DNA of 64,000 nucleotides from Candidatus Rhodoluna planktonica. Its GTDB lineage: Bacteria > Actinomycetota > Actinomycetes > Actinomycetales > Microbacteriaceae. The DNA is taken from NCBI RefSeq assembly GCF_001854225.1, contig NZ_CP015208.1, positions 1,302,001 through 1,366,000 of the forward strand, given 5' to 3'. Positions 42,620 to 50,636 of this stretch are shown in pieces (position 1 is the first letter of the stretch; every line of letters begins with the position of its first letter). The translations under genes were made by a program, and so were the position numbers. Below the pieces are notes generated by a model. It made no database searches and had not been told where the DNA came from. It saw only the letters and a program-made list of their open reading frames with translations.

Positions 42620-43894
42620 GTGGCTCTTGTTTACCTAGGAACAGATTTTCGCGACACCGCTTTAGCCAGCCTCGAGCATTTCGAGCGTTCAGCTGATGAG
42701 ATCCTCGTAGCCCTCAAATCTGATGGCTCTCCCCTGGATGGTGTCGCAGTTCTGGCTACCTGCAACCGCTTTGAAGTCTATTTCGAAGCCTCAGAGTTTC
42801 ATTCATCCGTTGATTTCGCTAGCGAAGTAATCGCCAATAAATTGAATAAGACTACTGACGAGATTAAAGGCACTCTCAAAGTTCTGTATGCAGATGCTGT
42901 GCCAAAGCATTTGTTTTCTGTGGCAGCCGGCCTTAGCTCGATGATTGTCGGCGAACAAGAAATAGCAGGGCAGGTAAAACGCTCGCTTGGAAAAGCTCAC
43001 CGCTTGGGTTTTTCGTCTAAGGCTTTAAATCAACTGTTTCAAAAGGCTTCGTCAGTGGCAAAACTTGTTACTAACACAACGAACTTAGGGGCCTCTGGTC
43101 GTTCAGTTATCACAACTGCGCTAGAGCTTGCCGACAAAAAATTGCAAGGACTTTCAGGCAAAACCGCTTTGTTGGTTGGCACCGGAGCCTATTCTCGAGT
43201 TTCGCTAGCCGCTATGGAACGACAAGGTGTTGAGAAAATTTATGTTTTCTCGAGAGCTGGGCGTGCTGAAAAATTTGCCGAGACTCACCACACGCAGCCG
43301 ATATCGAAGGCTGATTTGGTCGAAACTATGGCAAAGGTTGATCTCGTTGTTTGTGCGAGCGGAAACACTGATCCCGCTATAGATTTGCAACTTTCGAAAG
43401 AGGTGGCCGACCTTCGTGCCAGAAGAGGGATCAGGCAAGATCTAATTTTGATCGATGTGGCCTTAAGTCGCGATGTAGAGCCCTTGGTCGGGTCAGTAGC
43501 CGGGATGTTTGTCATCGACCTTGAGGAACTAAAGCAACATGCACCCAAGGAACATCGCGAAACCATAAAGAGCGCGGAGGCAATTGTGAATGCTGCTGCG
43601 GCTGAATTCGAAGAACAGTCGGCGTCGAATTCCGTCGACCTAGTCTTGGCCGCACTGCATGCTCACGTAGGGATTTGGGTGGACCGAGAAGTTGACGCCG
43701 TCCGCAGAAAATCTGGAGATGATGCAGCTGTGGATGTTGAGAAATCACTTCGAAGAGTGGCCAACGCTCTGCTTCACGCCCCTTCAGTCAAGGCCAAAGA
43801 GTTGGCTATGGCGGGCAACCATGAGGACTACATTCGCGCAGTGAAATTGCTCTTTGACATTCAGATTGGTGATCGGTCAGATGAAGAAAACTAA
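42620..43894 (+). CDS. hemA: Glutamyl-tRNA reductase
   Basis: First step of C5 heme synthesis: reduces glutamyl-tRNA to glutamate-1-semialdehyde. The protein (424 residues from GTG 42620) has the catalytic cysteine in VAVLATCNRFEVYFE, the GLSSMIVGEQEIAGQVK segment and an NADPH-binding fold (ALLVGTGAYSRV). The frame is also open from TTG 42614. A -10 box ends at about 42610, and no ribosome site is visible, so a leaderless mRNA starting at GTG is plausible. It heads the hemA-C-D-B-L operon. Confidence 0.93.
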   Translation: MALVYLGTDFRDTALASLEHFERSADEILVALKSDGSPLDGVAVLATCNRFEVYFEASEFHSSVDFASEVIANKLNKTTDEIKGTLKVLYADAVPKHLFSVAAGLSSMIVGEQEIAGQVKRSLGKAHRLGFSSKALNQLFQKASSVAKLVTNTTNLGASGRSVITTALELADKKLQGLSGKTALLVGTGAYSRVSLAAMERQGVEKIYVFSRAGRAEKFAETHHTQPISKADLVETMAKVDLVVCASGNTDPAIDLQLSKEVADLRARRGIRQDLILIDVALSRDVEPLVGSVAGMFVIDLEELKQHAPKEHRETIKSAEAIVNAAAAEFEEQSASNSVDLVLAALHAHVGIWVDREVDAVRRKSGDDAAVDVEKSLRRVANALLHAPSVKAKELAMAGNHEDYIRAVKLLFDIQIGDRSDEEN

Positions 43895-44813
43895 ATTGCG
43901 TGTAGGAACTCGAGGCAGCCTGCTGGCCCTAACCCAAACGCGAATTTTTACTGGCGAGCTAACGCGACTTCACCCAGAGATTGAGATTGAAGAGGTTCTT
44001 ATTCAAACTCATGGCGATTTGAGCACTGAACCACTTAGTGAGTCCAAAACTCCCGGTGTGTTTGTCAATGCGCTGCGAGACGCATTGTTAAATTTCCAAG
44101 TTGATTTCATAGTCCATTCAATGAAAGACCTTCCGGCAAATCCGCATCCGGCGATTGCCACTGCGTGCGTGCCAAGTCGTCAAGATTCTCGTGACGGTTT
44201 AGTTAGCAAAAACAATCTTCGATTAGACGAGCTCCCATCGGGCGCAATTGTTGGCACCTCATCCCCTAGGCGCGCGGCAAGCATCCGTCAGAGTCGGCCC
44301 GACCTAGTCATTGCCGATATTCGCGGAAACATCGACACCCGAATCGCCAAGGTTCAGGGCGGAGAATATGATGCCACGCTGCTTGCTATGGCCGGCCTGA
44401 ACCGGATCGACAAATCTGATGCTGTCTGCGAAATATTTGAGACCGAGAATTTTGTGCCTGCCGCTGGTCAGGGGGCCCTATCAATTGAATGTCGATGGGG
44501 CGATTCAGACTTGATATCGCTTCTCGCAGAGCTTGATGACGCAGAGACACGTCTAGTCACAACTGCTGAACGATCGGTTCTGAGTGGGCTAGAGGCAGGC
44601 TGCGCAACGGCCATTGGCGCGAGCGCTAAATATGTTGATGGCACCTTAATCCTGATGACAGAACTAGCCGTCGAGAGCACTGGCGAATCTCAACTTGTTA
44701 AAAGAAGTGCCCACTCGTCACTTGACGATATTGAAGCAGCAACGAGGCTTGGACATGAGGCGGCGAAGGAATTGCTAGGCGGCGACTTGGCAAGGAAAGC
44801 GGCCTGGAAATGA
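43881..44813 (+). CDS. hemC: Porphobilinogen deaminase (hydroxymethylbilane synthase)
   Basis: Joins four porphobilinogens into hydroxymethylbilane. From ATG 43881 the protein has 310 residues, starting KKTKLRVGTRGSLLALTQT. Visible signatures are HSMKDLPANPHP, GTSSPRRAASIRQSRPD, IRGNIDTRIAKV and, for the dipyrromethane cofactor, the cysteine in LEAGCATAIGA. The start overlaps the end of hemA by 14 bases; a longer frame to 43854 is less likely. It overlaps hemD by four bases. Confidence 0.94.
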   Translation: MKKTKLRVGTRGSLLALTQTRIFTGELTRLHPEIEIEEVLIQTHGDLSTEPLSESKTPGVFVNALRDALLNFQVDFIVHSMKDLPANPHPAIATACVPSRQDSRDGLVSKNNLRLDELPSGAIVGTSSPRRAASIRQSRPDLVIADIRGNIDTRIAKVQGGEYDATLLAMAGLNRIDKSDAVCEIFETENFVPAAGQGALSIECRWGDSDLISLLAELDDAETRLVTTAERSVLSGLEAGCATAIGASAKYVDGTLILMTELAVESTGESQLVKRSAHSSLDDIEAATRLGHEAAKELLGGDLARKAAWK

Positions 44814-45568
44814 CCGTCCTATTGATTCGCGCAAATAGGAATGACATTGATGCTCAACATTTGGCTGCCCTGGGAATTAGTTCGCGAGTCGACCCATACC
44901 TTCGAATCTCATCGGTCAAGAACATAGCCGGTGCGATGCGCATGCTCAGTGAGCTCGACGATGCTAAGAAATCAACCGCGCGACCAACTTGGCTAGCAAT
45001 TACCTCCACGAATGCGCTGTCTTATTTTGATGACCTGTTGCCGGAACACGAGCTTGATCGAATCTTTGATAAAAACAGCAATGTGAAGTTTGCTGCGATT
45101 GGCAACCAAACCAGCTCACAGTTGATTGCTAGAGGTGCAACCGAGGTTTTGCAGCCTGTTAATGCGAATTCAGAGTCTCTGGCAGACCTAATGTGCAAAG
45201 GCACGGCGGGTACGGTCGTTATTCCCAGCGGCTCAATAGCTATGGAAACCCTTGCTAATCGTTTAGCGGATAGCGGATTCAAGATCGTATCCGAGGTCGT
45301 TTATGAGACGAGTTTTGTATCTGAATCCCCAGTCTCGGTTGACGAAGTTCGTGACGGCATGTTCGACGCTGTCTTGTTGAGGTCGCCTAGTGCAGCACGT
45401 GCATTCGAACAATTCAACCCAAATGCTTCGGTGAAAGTAATTTGCGCTGGTGAGGCGACGGCCATTCAAGCCCAAAAGCTTGGACTAAACGTGGCGGCTG
45501 TTTCTGCCGGGCCAGACCCGCAATTAGTTGCCCAAACAATCGCAAAAGTAATAGGAAGTCAAAAGTGA
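44810..45568 (+). CDS. hemD: Uroporphyrinogen-III synthase
   Basis: Closes and inverts hydroxymethylbilane to uroporphyrinogen III. The 252-residue protein is poorly conserved, as is normal for HemD, but the two-domain pattern (WLAITSTNALSYF early; DAVLLRSPSAARAFEQF later) and the position between hemC and hemB, overlapping each by four bases, make the call secure. No methyltransferase domain is fused. Confidence 0.88.
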   Translation: MTVLLIRANRNDIDAQHLAALGISSRVDPYLRISSVKNIAGAMRMLSELDDAKKSTARPTWLAITSTNALSYFDDLLPEHELDRIFDKNSNVKFAAIGNQTSSQLIARGATEVLQPVNANSESLADLMCKGTAGTVVIPSGSIAMETLANRLADSGFKIVSEVVYETSFVSESPVSVDEVRDGMFDAVLLRSPSAARAFEQFNPNASVKVICAGEATAIQAQKLGLNVAAVSAGPDPQLVAQTIAKVIGSQK

Positions 45569-46539
45569 TTGAACGCCCACGCAGACTGAGAGTCAACGAA
45601 GCGATGAGAGATCTTGTTGCCGATGTAACCCTCGAGCCAAAGAACTTGATGTTACCGATTTTTGTAAAGGAAGGTCTCGAGGCACCTCGATCCATTGAAG
45701 GCATGGCAGATGTTCTGCAACATACAGAACAATCATTTTTGGACGTTCTCGATGACGCTATTGGTGCAGGCATTAAGTCGGTCATGTTTTTTGCCGTGCC
45801 AAAAATTAGAGATGCCAAAGGCAGCCAAGCAACAGCAGAGAATGGGATCTTGAGCCGAGTAATTAGATCAGCTCGTGCACACGTGGGTAATGATTTGGTT
45901 CTAGTTGCAGATCTATGTCTAGATGAATTTACCGATCATGGGCACTGCGGTGTGCTTGATAATCAGGGCTTAATTGACAACGATTCAACACTGATTCGCT
46001 ATGCCGATATGGGCCTAGTTTTAGCAGCTGCGGGGGCCGATCTGCTCGGCACCAGCGGCATGATGGATGGACAGGTTGCTTCAATTCGTAAAGCCCTTGA
46101 CTTGCGCGGCTTTGAGAACACCGGCATTCTCGCCTACTCGGCCAAATACGCCTCGGGTTTTTATGGTCCATTTCGAAATGCGGTTGAATCTGCACTCGAT
46201 GGTGATCGAAAGACGTATCAGCAGGATTACCGACGCACTCGCGAGGGTCTGGCTGAAGTGGAACTCGATTTAGCAGAGGGGGCGGATCTCATCATGGTCA
46301 AGCCAGCGCTGGTTTACCTAGATGTAATCGCAAAGGCAGCCGCTGTAAGCAATAGGCCGGTTGCGGCCTACCTGGTTTCTGGTGAATACGCGATGGTAGA
46401 AGCTTCCGCCAAGGCTGGAGTCATTGACAGAGAGTTAGCGATTTTCGAAATCCTATATTCCATTCGACGGGCTGGGGCTCAGATCATTTGCACATACTGG
46501 GCACTTGAATTCGCTAAAAAACTGAAAGAGCAACGATGA
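45565..46539 (+). CDS. hemB: Porphobilinogen synthase (delta-aminolevulinate dehydratase)
   Basis: Condenses two aminolevulinates to porphobilinogen. The 324-residue protein has the two active lysines K194 (YSAKYASGFYGPF) and K246 (IMVKPALVYLD). The metal loop reads DLCLDEFTDHGHCG: C118 and C128 are present, but the middle zinc cysteine is Asp120, unlike the three-cysteine zinc form (CxC...C). It may use a mixed or magnesium-type site. The start is GTG, overlapping hemD by four bases; hemL overlaps its end by four. Confidence 0.94.
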   Translation: MIERPRRLRVNEAMRDLVADVTLEPKNLMLPIFVKEGLEAPRSIEGMADVLQHTEQSFLDVLDDAIGAGIKSVMFFAVPKIRDAKGSQATAENGILSRVIRSARAHVGNDLVLVADLCLDEFTDHGHCGVLDNQGLIDNDSTLIRYADMGLVLAAAGADLLGTSGMMDGQVASIRKALDLRGFENTGILAYSAKYASGFYGPFRNAVESALDGDRKTYQQDYRRTREGLAEVELDLAEGADLIMVKPALVYLDVIAKAAAVSNRPVAAYLVSGEYAMVEASAKAGVIDRELAIFEILYSIRRAGAQIICTYWALEFAKKLKEQR

Positions 46540-47837
46540 GCAACACTCTTGGATCTGAGCAGTGGCACGAGCGTGCCAAGAAACTTATTCCAGGCGGTGT
46601 GAGCTCGCCAGTCAGAGCATTTACGTCAGTTGGCGGAACTCCTCGATACTACGTTCGCGGCGAGGGTTCAAAAATTTGGGACATCGATGGAAACGAGTAC
46701 GTCGACCTTGTCAACTCTTGGGGACCCATGATTCTTGGACATGCACACCCTCAGGTTGTCTCGAAGGTGTCGCAAGCCGTAGAAAATTCATTTTCATTCG
46801 GAGCTCCTGGGCCAGGCGAGGTTTTGCTTGCTGAGGAAATCAGTCTTCGAGTGCCGGCTTGTGAACGTGTGCGATTTGTTTCAAGCGGCACCGAGGCGGT
46901 TATGACGGCCGTTCGCCTGGCGAGGGCCGCGACGCATAGGAATTTGATAGTCAAGTTTGCTGGCTGCTACCACGGCCACAGCGATGCCTTGTTGGTTCAG
47001 GCCGGATCAGGAATTGCGACACTCGGCCTGCCAAATTCACCTGGCGTGACCGCGGGTCAGGCGCAAGACACCGTCGTTTTGGAATACAACAATGCGCTGC
47101 AGTTGGAGGAACTTTTTACTGAACGCGGTGAGCAGATTGCTGCAGTTATTACCGAGCCAACGCCAGCCAACATGGGAGTTGTTCCTCCGGAACAAGGTTT
47201 CAACAAACTGATTGCCGATACCGCTCACAAATATGGCGCGTTGATGATTCTCGATGAGGTTATGACCGGTTTTAGAGTTTCAAAAGGTGGATGGTGGGGC
47301 AAGTTTGCTGCCACTGAAGACTGGACTCCCGACATCTTCACATTTGGAAAGGTTATTGGCGGAGGCATGCCCCTGGCTGCGCTTGGTGGCTCAGCCAAAA
47401 TAATGGAGCTCTTGGCCCCGACTGGTTCGGTCTATCAAGCGGGAACTCTCAGTGGAAACCCGGTTGCAACGGCAGCCGGATTAGCGACGCTAGAACTTTG
47501 TGACGAAAGCCTTTACGACACTCTTGACTTGAGGGCTCGTCAGGTAGGTGAGGGCATATCTGATGCTTTGACGCGAGCAGGTGTCGGCCACAGTTATCAG
47601 ACCGGCGGAAACCTGTTCTCTTTCTTCTTCACTCCAAATCGTGTTAGAAATTTCTCTGAGGCTCAGTTGCAAAATACCGAGGTATTCGCAAAGTTCTTCC
47701 ATTCCTTGCTAGATCAGGGCGTCTCAGTTCCTCCTTCTGCCTATGAGGCATGGTTTGTCTCTGGCGCGATCACAGACCTCGATGTTGAAAGAATTATCGA
47801 GGCTGCTGCGATAGCTGCAAAAGTTGCCGCAAGCTAA
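46536..47837 (+). CDS. hemL: Glutamate-1-semialdehyde 2,1-aminomutase
   Basis: PLP enzyme that makes 5-aminolevulinate from glutamate-1-semialdehyde. The 433-residue protein contains SSGTEAVMTAVRLARAAT for phosphate binding, LDEVMTGFRVSKGGWWG and the PLP lysine K272 in FTFGKVIGGGMPL. It is the last pathway gene in the hemA operon, coupled to hemB by a 4-base overlap. TetR follows 53 bp later on the same strand. Confidence 0.95.
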   Translation: MSNTLGSEQWHERAKKLIPGGVSSPVRAFTSVGGTPRYYVRGEGSKIWDIDGNEYVDLVNSWGPMILGHAHPQVVSKVSQAVENSFSFGAPGPGEVLLAEEISLRVPACERVRFVSSGTEAVMTAVRLARAATHRNLIVKFAGCYHGHSDALLVQAGSGIATLGLPNSPGVTAGQAQDTVVLEYNNALQLEELFTERGEQIAAVITEPTPANMGVVPPEQGFNKLIADTAHKYGALMILDEVMTGFRVSKGGWWGKFAATEDWTPDIFTFGKVIGGGMPLAALGGSAKIMELLAPTGSVYQAGTLSGNPVATAAGLATLELCDESLYDTLDLRARQVGEGISDALTRAGVGHSYQTGGNLFSFFFTPNRVRNFSEAQLQNTEVFAKFFHSLLDQGVSVPPSAYEAWFVSGAITDLDVERIIEAAAIAAKVAAS

Positions 47838-47890
47838 CTCACGTTAGATTCATTGCCGATTCGCGATCGCCGATGTAACCTTTATTGGTT

Positions 47891-48451
47891 ATGGTCACAG
47901 CAAAATCCGATGAGCGCCGAAAGGCGATTTTGCGCGCATCCATAGACCTTGTTTCAGAGCATGGAGCCGAATGGCTGACCATGGCTCGAATAGGTGAGGC
48001 TACGGGCTTATCTCGCTCTGCCATCTATCAATATTTTGAATCCAAAGATCACGTCTTGGGTGAACTATTGATCGATGACATGGCAGATCTAAGTAATGAA
48101 ATAGACCGGATTGTGGCGTCCGTCAATGATCCAATGGAGCAAATTCGAATCTGGATTCACTATTCACTCGCCCACCTTGCGAGTGCAGACCACCTAGTAG
48201 TGCGTGAAATTTCGATGACCCACCTTCGAGAAGAGCAGCGTGGCGAACTAATGGCTATGCACGGGTTCTTCTTGACGACTCTGCACTCACCGCTAATTCA
48301 ACTTGGAGTTTCTGACCCCACGTCTCTAGGAAGCATGATTTTTGGTGCTGTGAACAGTGCGGCCCAGAGAATCTACTCGGGCAAATCTTTTATTCATGAG
48401 GCAGCAACTCTCGAGAAGTTTGTGATTGCGGGCATCGAAGCCGCTATCTAA
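47891..48451 (+). CDS. TetR-family regulator, candidate heme-gene regulator
   Basis: A protein of 186 residues starting at ATG 47891 (TTG 47885 also possible). The N-terminal helix-turn-helix is clear: RRKAILRASIDLVSEHGAEW, then GEATGLSRSAIYQYFESKDH. The C-terminal ligand domain is not assignable. It closes the hemA-hemL transcription unit and precedes a strong terminator, so it may be co-expressed with the heme genes and bind the palindrome between hemE and hemA (inference). Heme or a porphyrin could be the ligand. Confidence 0.85.
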   Translation: MVTAKSDERRKAILRASIDLVSEHGAEWLTMARIGEATGLSRSAIYQYFESKDHVLGELLIDDMADLSNEIDRIVASVNDPMEQIRIWIHYSLAHLASADHLVVREISMTHLREEQRGELMAMHGFFLTTLHSPLIQLGVSDPTSLGSMIFGAVNSAAQRIYSGKSFIHEAATLEKFVIAGIEAAI

Positions 48452-48464
48452 ACCGCATATCTAT

Positions 48465-48502
48465 AAATGAAAAGAGACCCATTTCTGGGTCTCTTTTCAT
48501 TT
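48465..48502 (+). terminator. Strong terminator after the hem-TetR operon
   Basis: AAATGAAAAGAGACCC, loop ATTTCT, GGGTCTCTTTTCATTT: a perfect 16-bp stem 13 bp after the TetR stop, with T-rich 3' arm. Confidence 0.92.
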
Positions 48503-48582
48503 GGTGTGCTTGAACGGGTGAGGTCAAAGGCGGCTCGCGAACAAGCGAGTCGACCGACCGAAGAGTCCCGACAAGCGCAAAA

Positions 48583-48604
48583 AAGCCCCGCGATTGCGGG
48601 GCTT
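48583..48604 (-). terminator. Terminator of tRNA-Arg
   Basis: On the minus strand AAGCCCCGC, loop AATC, GCGGGGCTT, followed by TTTT. It lies a few bases after the tRNA CCA end. Confidence 0.9.
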
Positions 48605-48609
48605 CTTAG

Positions 48610-48651
48610 TTGGCGCGCTTGGAGGGACTCGAACCCCCAACCTTCTGATCC
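48610..48651 (-). repeat. 3' half of intact tRNA-Arg (candidate attachment site, copy 2)
   Basis: The partner of 38176-38217: 41 of 42 bases identical, same orientation. It covers the tRNA from the CCA end to the anticodon. Because this copy is part of a whole tRNA, the element would have entered from the 3' side, carrying a replacement tRNA end. Confidence 0.88.
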
Positions 48652-48686
48652 GTAGTCAGATGCTCTATCCGTTGAGCTACAAGCGC
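48614..48686 (-). tRNA. tRNA-Arg (anticodon ACG)
   Basis: A 73-nt cloverleaf on the minus strand with CCA encoded at 48611-48613. The acceptor stem is GCGCTTG/CAAGCGC, the anticodon arm TCTGA-CTACGGA-TCAGA with anticodon ACG (cgt at 48651-48653), and the T-loop TTCGAGT. It decodes CGN arginine codons, with A34 modified to inosine. It has its own terminator. Confidence 0.97.
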
Positions 48687-48802
48687 ATTGCGTTGAGATT
48701 CAAGCGCAGGTTTCTGAACCAAAGGCCCAGACAACTTTGACAGTCTAGCCGACTGCGGTGAGGTTGTAAACCGGCGGTGCTGCTAGCACCGGGCATCCGT
48801 GG

Positions 48803-48894
<92 letters not shown>

Positions 48895-48920
48895 ACGGAC
48901 TTGAATAGTCTAGGCGAAAA

Positions 48921-50579
48921 CTATTTGGTAAGCCAAACGGTGGTGTTTGGCCCAATTTTGCCATCGACTAGCGGCTGGCTGGTAAGAACAACATTTCCGG
49001 CCGGTAACTTCACCAACTTCTCTCCAAAGTTTGTAATTGACTGCCATCCGTTTGGTCGAACAAAATGCACAACCTTGTTGTTGAAAATGTGGTTGACCCA
49101 ACGAAGTTCTTCAACAGTTTGCAGCTTGCGACGCAAGCTCAATGCCTGTCGATACAGTTCGAGAGTTGAACCTTCGACTCCGTCTTGCTTGTCAACTGCA
49201 ACATCAGCAAACCAGGATGGCTGCGGCAAGTGCGAACCGCCGGGTCCGAAGCCAAACGAGGTGCCAGAGGCAGACCAAGGCAGAGGCACGCGGCAACCAT
49301 CGCGGCTTAGTGCTTTGCCTGGGTTTCTAAACCATTGCGGATCTTGCATGCGCTCACTTGGAATATTGAGTGGCTCGTGCAAACCAAGTTCTTCACCTTG
49401 GTACAAGTAGGTAGACCCGGGCAAAGCCAAAATCAACATGGTAGCGGCGCGTGCCCGCTCAAGCCCTTGCTTGAAGTTGATTTTAGATTCGCGATCTGGG
49501 CTCAAAAACCATTCGGTCAGATTTGTGCCATTTGGCAGACCGAAACGTGTGGCGTGACGGATTACATCGTGATTCGAAAAAACCCAGGTTGTTGATGAAC
49601 CATAAGATTTAGCCGATTTTAAGTTGTAATCGATAATCTCTTTGAACTTTTTGGCCCGCCAAGGTGCGCCCAACAAATCAAAACTGAAAGCCTGACCCAA
49701 CCCCTTTTCGCTGGCGTAGGCAGCTCGTCGATTTGCGTGCACCCAGGCCTCGGCTACAGCAACTCGCGGTGGGTCATACTGATTGAAAACTTTTCGCCAT
49801 TCGGCATAGATTTCGTGAACCTCATCACGGTCGAATAAGTCATCGGTGCCATCGTTTTTCATAACCTCGAGGTCAAAGGCTAAACGGTTTGGCAAGTGCC
49901 CGCCTTTAAGGTTCTTAACCAGCGCGTGCGCCACGTCTACTCGATAGCCGTCGACACCACGGTCTGACCAGAAGCGCAAAGTTTTCAAAAAGTCTTCGCG
50001 CACCTCAGGGTTATCCCAATTGAAATCTGGCTGTTCCTTGGCAAAAAGATGCATGTACCATTGCCCAGGTTTACCATCTGGTTCAGTGATGCGGGTCCAG
50101 CCGGTGGGGCCGAAATGGCTTACCAGTTCTGAGGGCCTAATCTCACCATGCTCGCCTTTGCCGTCTCTAAAAATGTAACGCTCGCGCTCGGTCGAACCCG
50201 GTGCGGCTTTTAGGGCAGCCTGAAACCAAGGGTGCAGGTCGGAAGAATGATTAGGCACTATGTCGACAAAAATACGAATTTCGTTGCGGTGCAATTCGTT
50301 GACCATCTCGTCGAATTCGGTGAGGGTTCCGATCCGCGGGTCAACGTCGCGATAGTCAGCAACGTCATAGCCGCCATCGGCGAGAGCCGAAGGATAAAAA
50401 GGTGAAAGCCAAACAGCGTCAACACCTAGTTTTTTCAAATAAGGAATGCGGCTGATGATTCCTTTTAGGTCACCAATTCCATCGCCGTTTTCATCAGCAA
50501 AACTGCGCGGATAAATCTGGTAGACAACTGCTTGACGCCACCAATCGGCAGGCCCTGTTAGGAAGGTGTATTCGCTCAT
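48921..50579 (-). CDS. Alpha-glucosidase (GH13)
   Basis: Cytoplasmic GH13 enzyme hydrolysing short alpha-glucosides such as maltose, isomaltose or sucrose. The 552-residue protein opens with WWRQAVVYQIYPRSFADENG. Catalytic residues are Asp215 (GVDGYRVDVAHAL), Glu277 (VAVAEAWVHA) and Asp338 (FSNHDVIRHATRFG). There is no signal peptide. The C-terminal beta domain is present. It is monocistronic, close to two tRNA genes. Confidence 0.9.
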   Translation of the reverse strand: MSEYTFLTGPADWWRQAVVYQIYPRSFADENGDGIGDLKGIISRIPYLKKLGVDAVWLSPFYPSALADGGYDVADYRDVDPRIGTLTEFDEMVNELHRNEIRIFVDIVPNHSSDLHPWFQAALKAAPGSTERERYIFRDGKGEHGEIRPSELVSHFGPTGWTRITEPDGKPGQWYMHLFAKEQPDFNWDNPEVREDFLKTLRFWSDRGVDGYRVDVAHALVKNLKGGHLPNRLAFDLEVMKNDGTDDLFDRDEVHEIYAEWRKVFNQYDPPRVAVAEAWVHANRRAAYASEKGLGQAFSFDLLGAPWRAKKFKEIIDYNLKSAKSYGSSTTWVFSNHDVIRHATRFGLPNGTNLTEWFLSPDRESKINFKQGLERARAATMLILALPGSTYLYQGEELGLHEPLNIPSERMQDPQWFRNPGKALSRDGCRVPLPWSASGTSFGFGPGGSHLPQPSWFADVAVDKQDGVEGSTLELYRQALSLRRKLQTVEELRWVNHIFNNKVVHFVRPNGWQSITNFGEKLVKLPAGNVVLTSQPLVDGKIGPNTTVWLTK

Positions 50580-50636
50580 CCGAGAATTCTATCTATGTGG
50601 TGGGGTGTCAGTTCTAACTCGAGCTAGTTGTGGTTT

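Noticed and set aside
48467-48655. 62-codon plus-strand frame after TetR
   Set aside because: It starts in the terminator hairpin and runs through the antisense of tRNA-Arg; not a gene.
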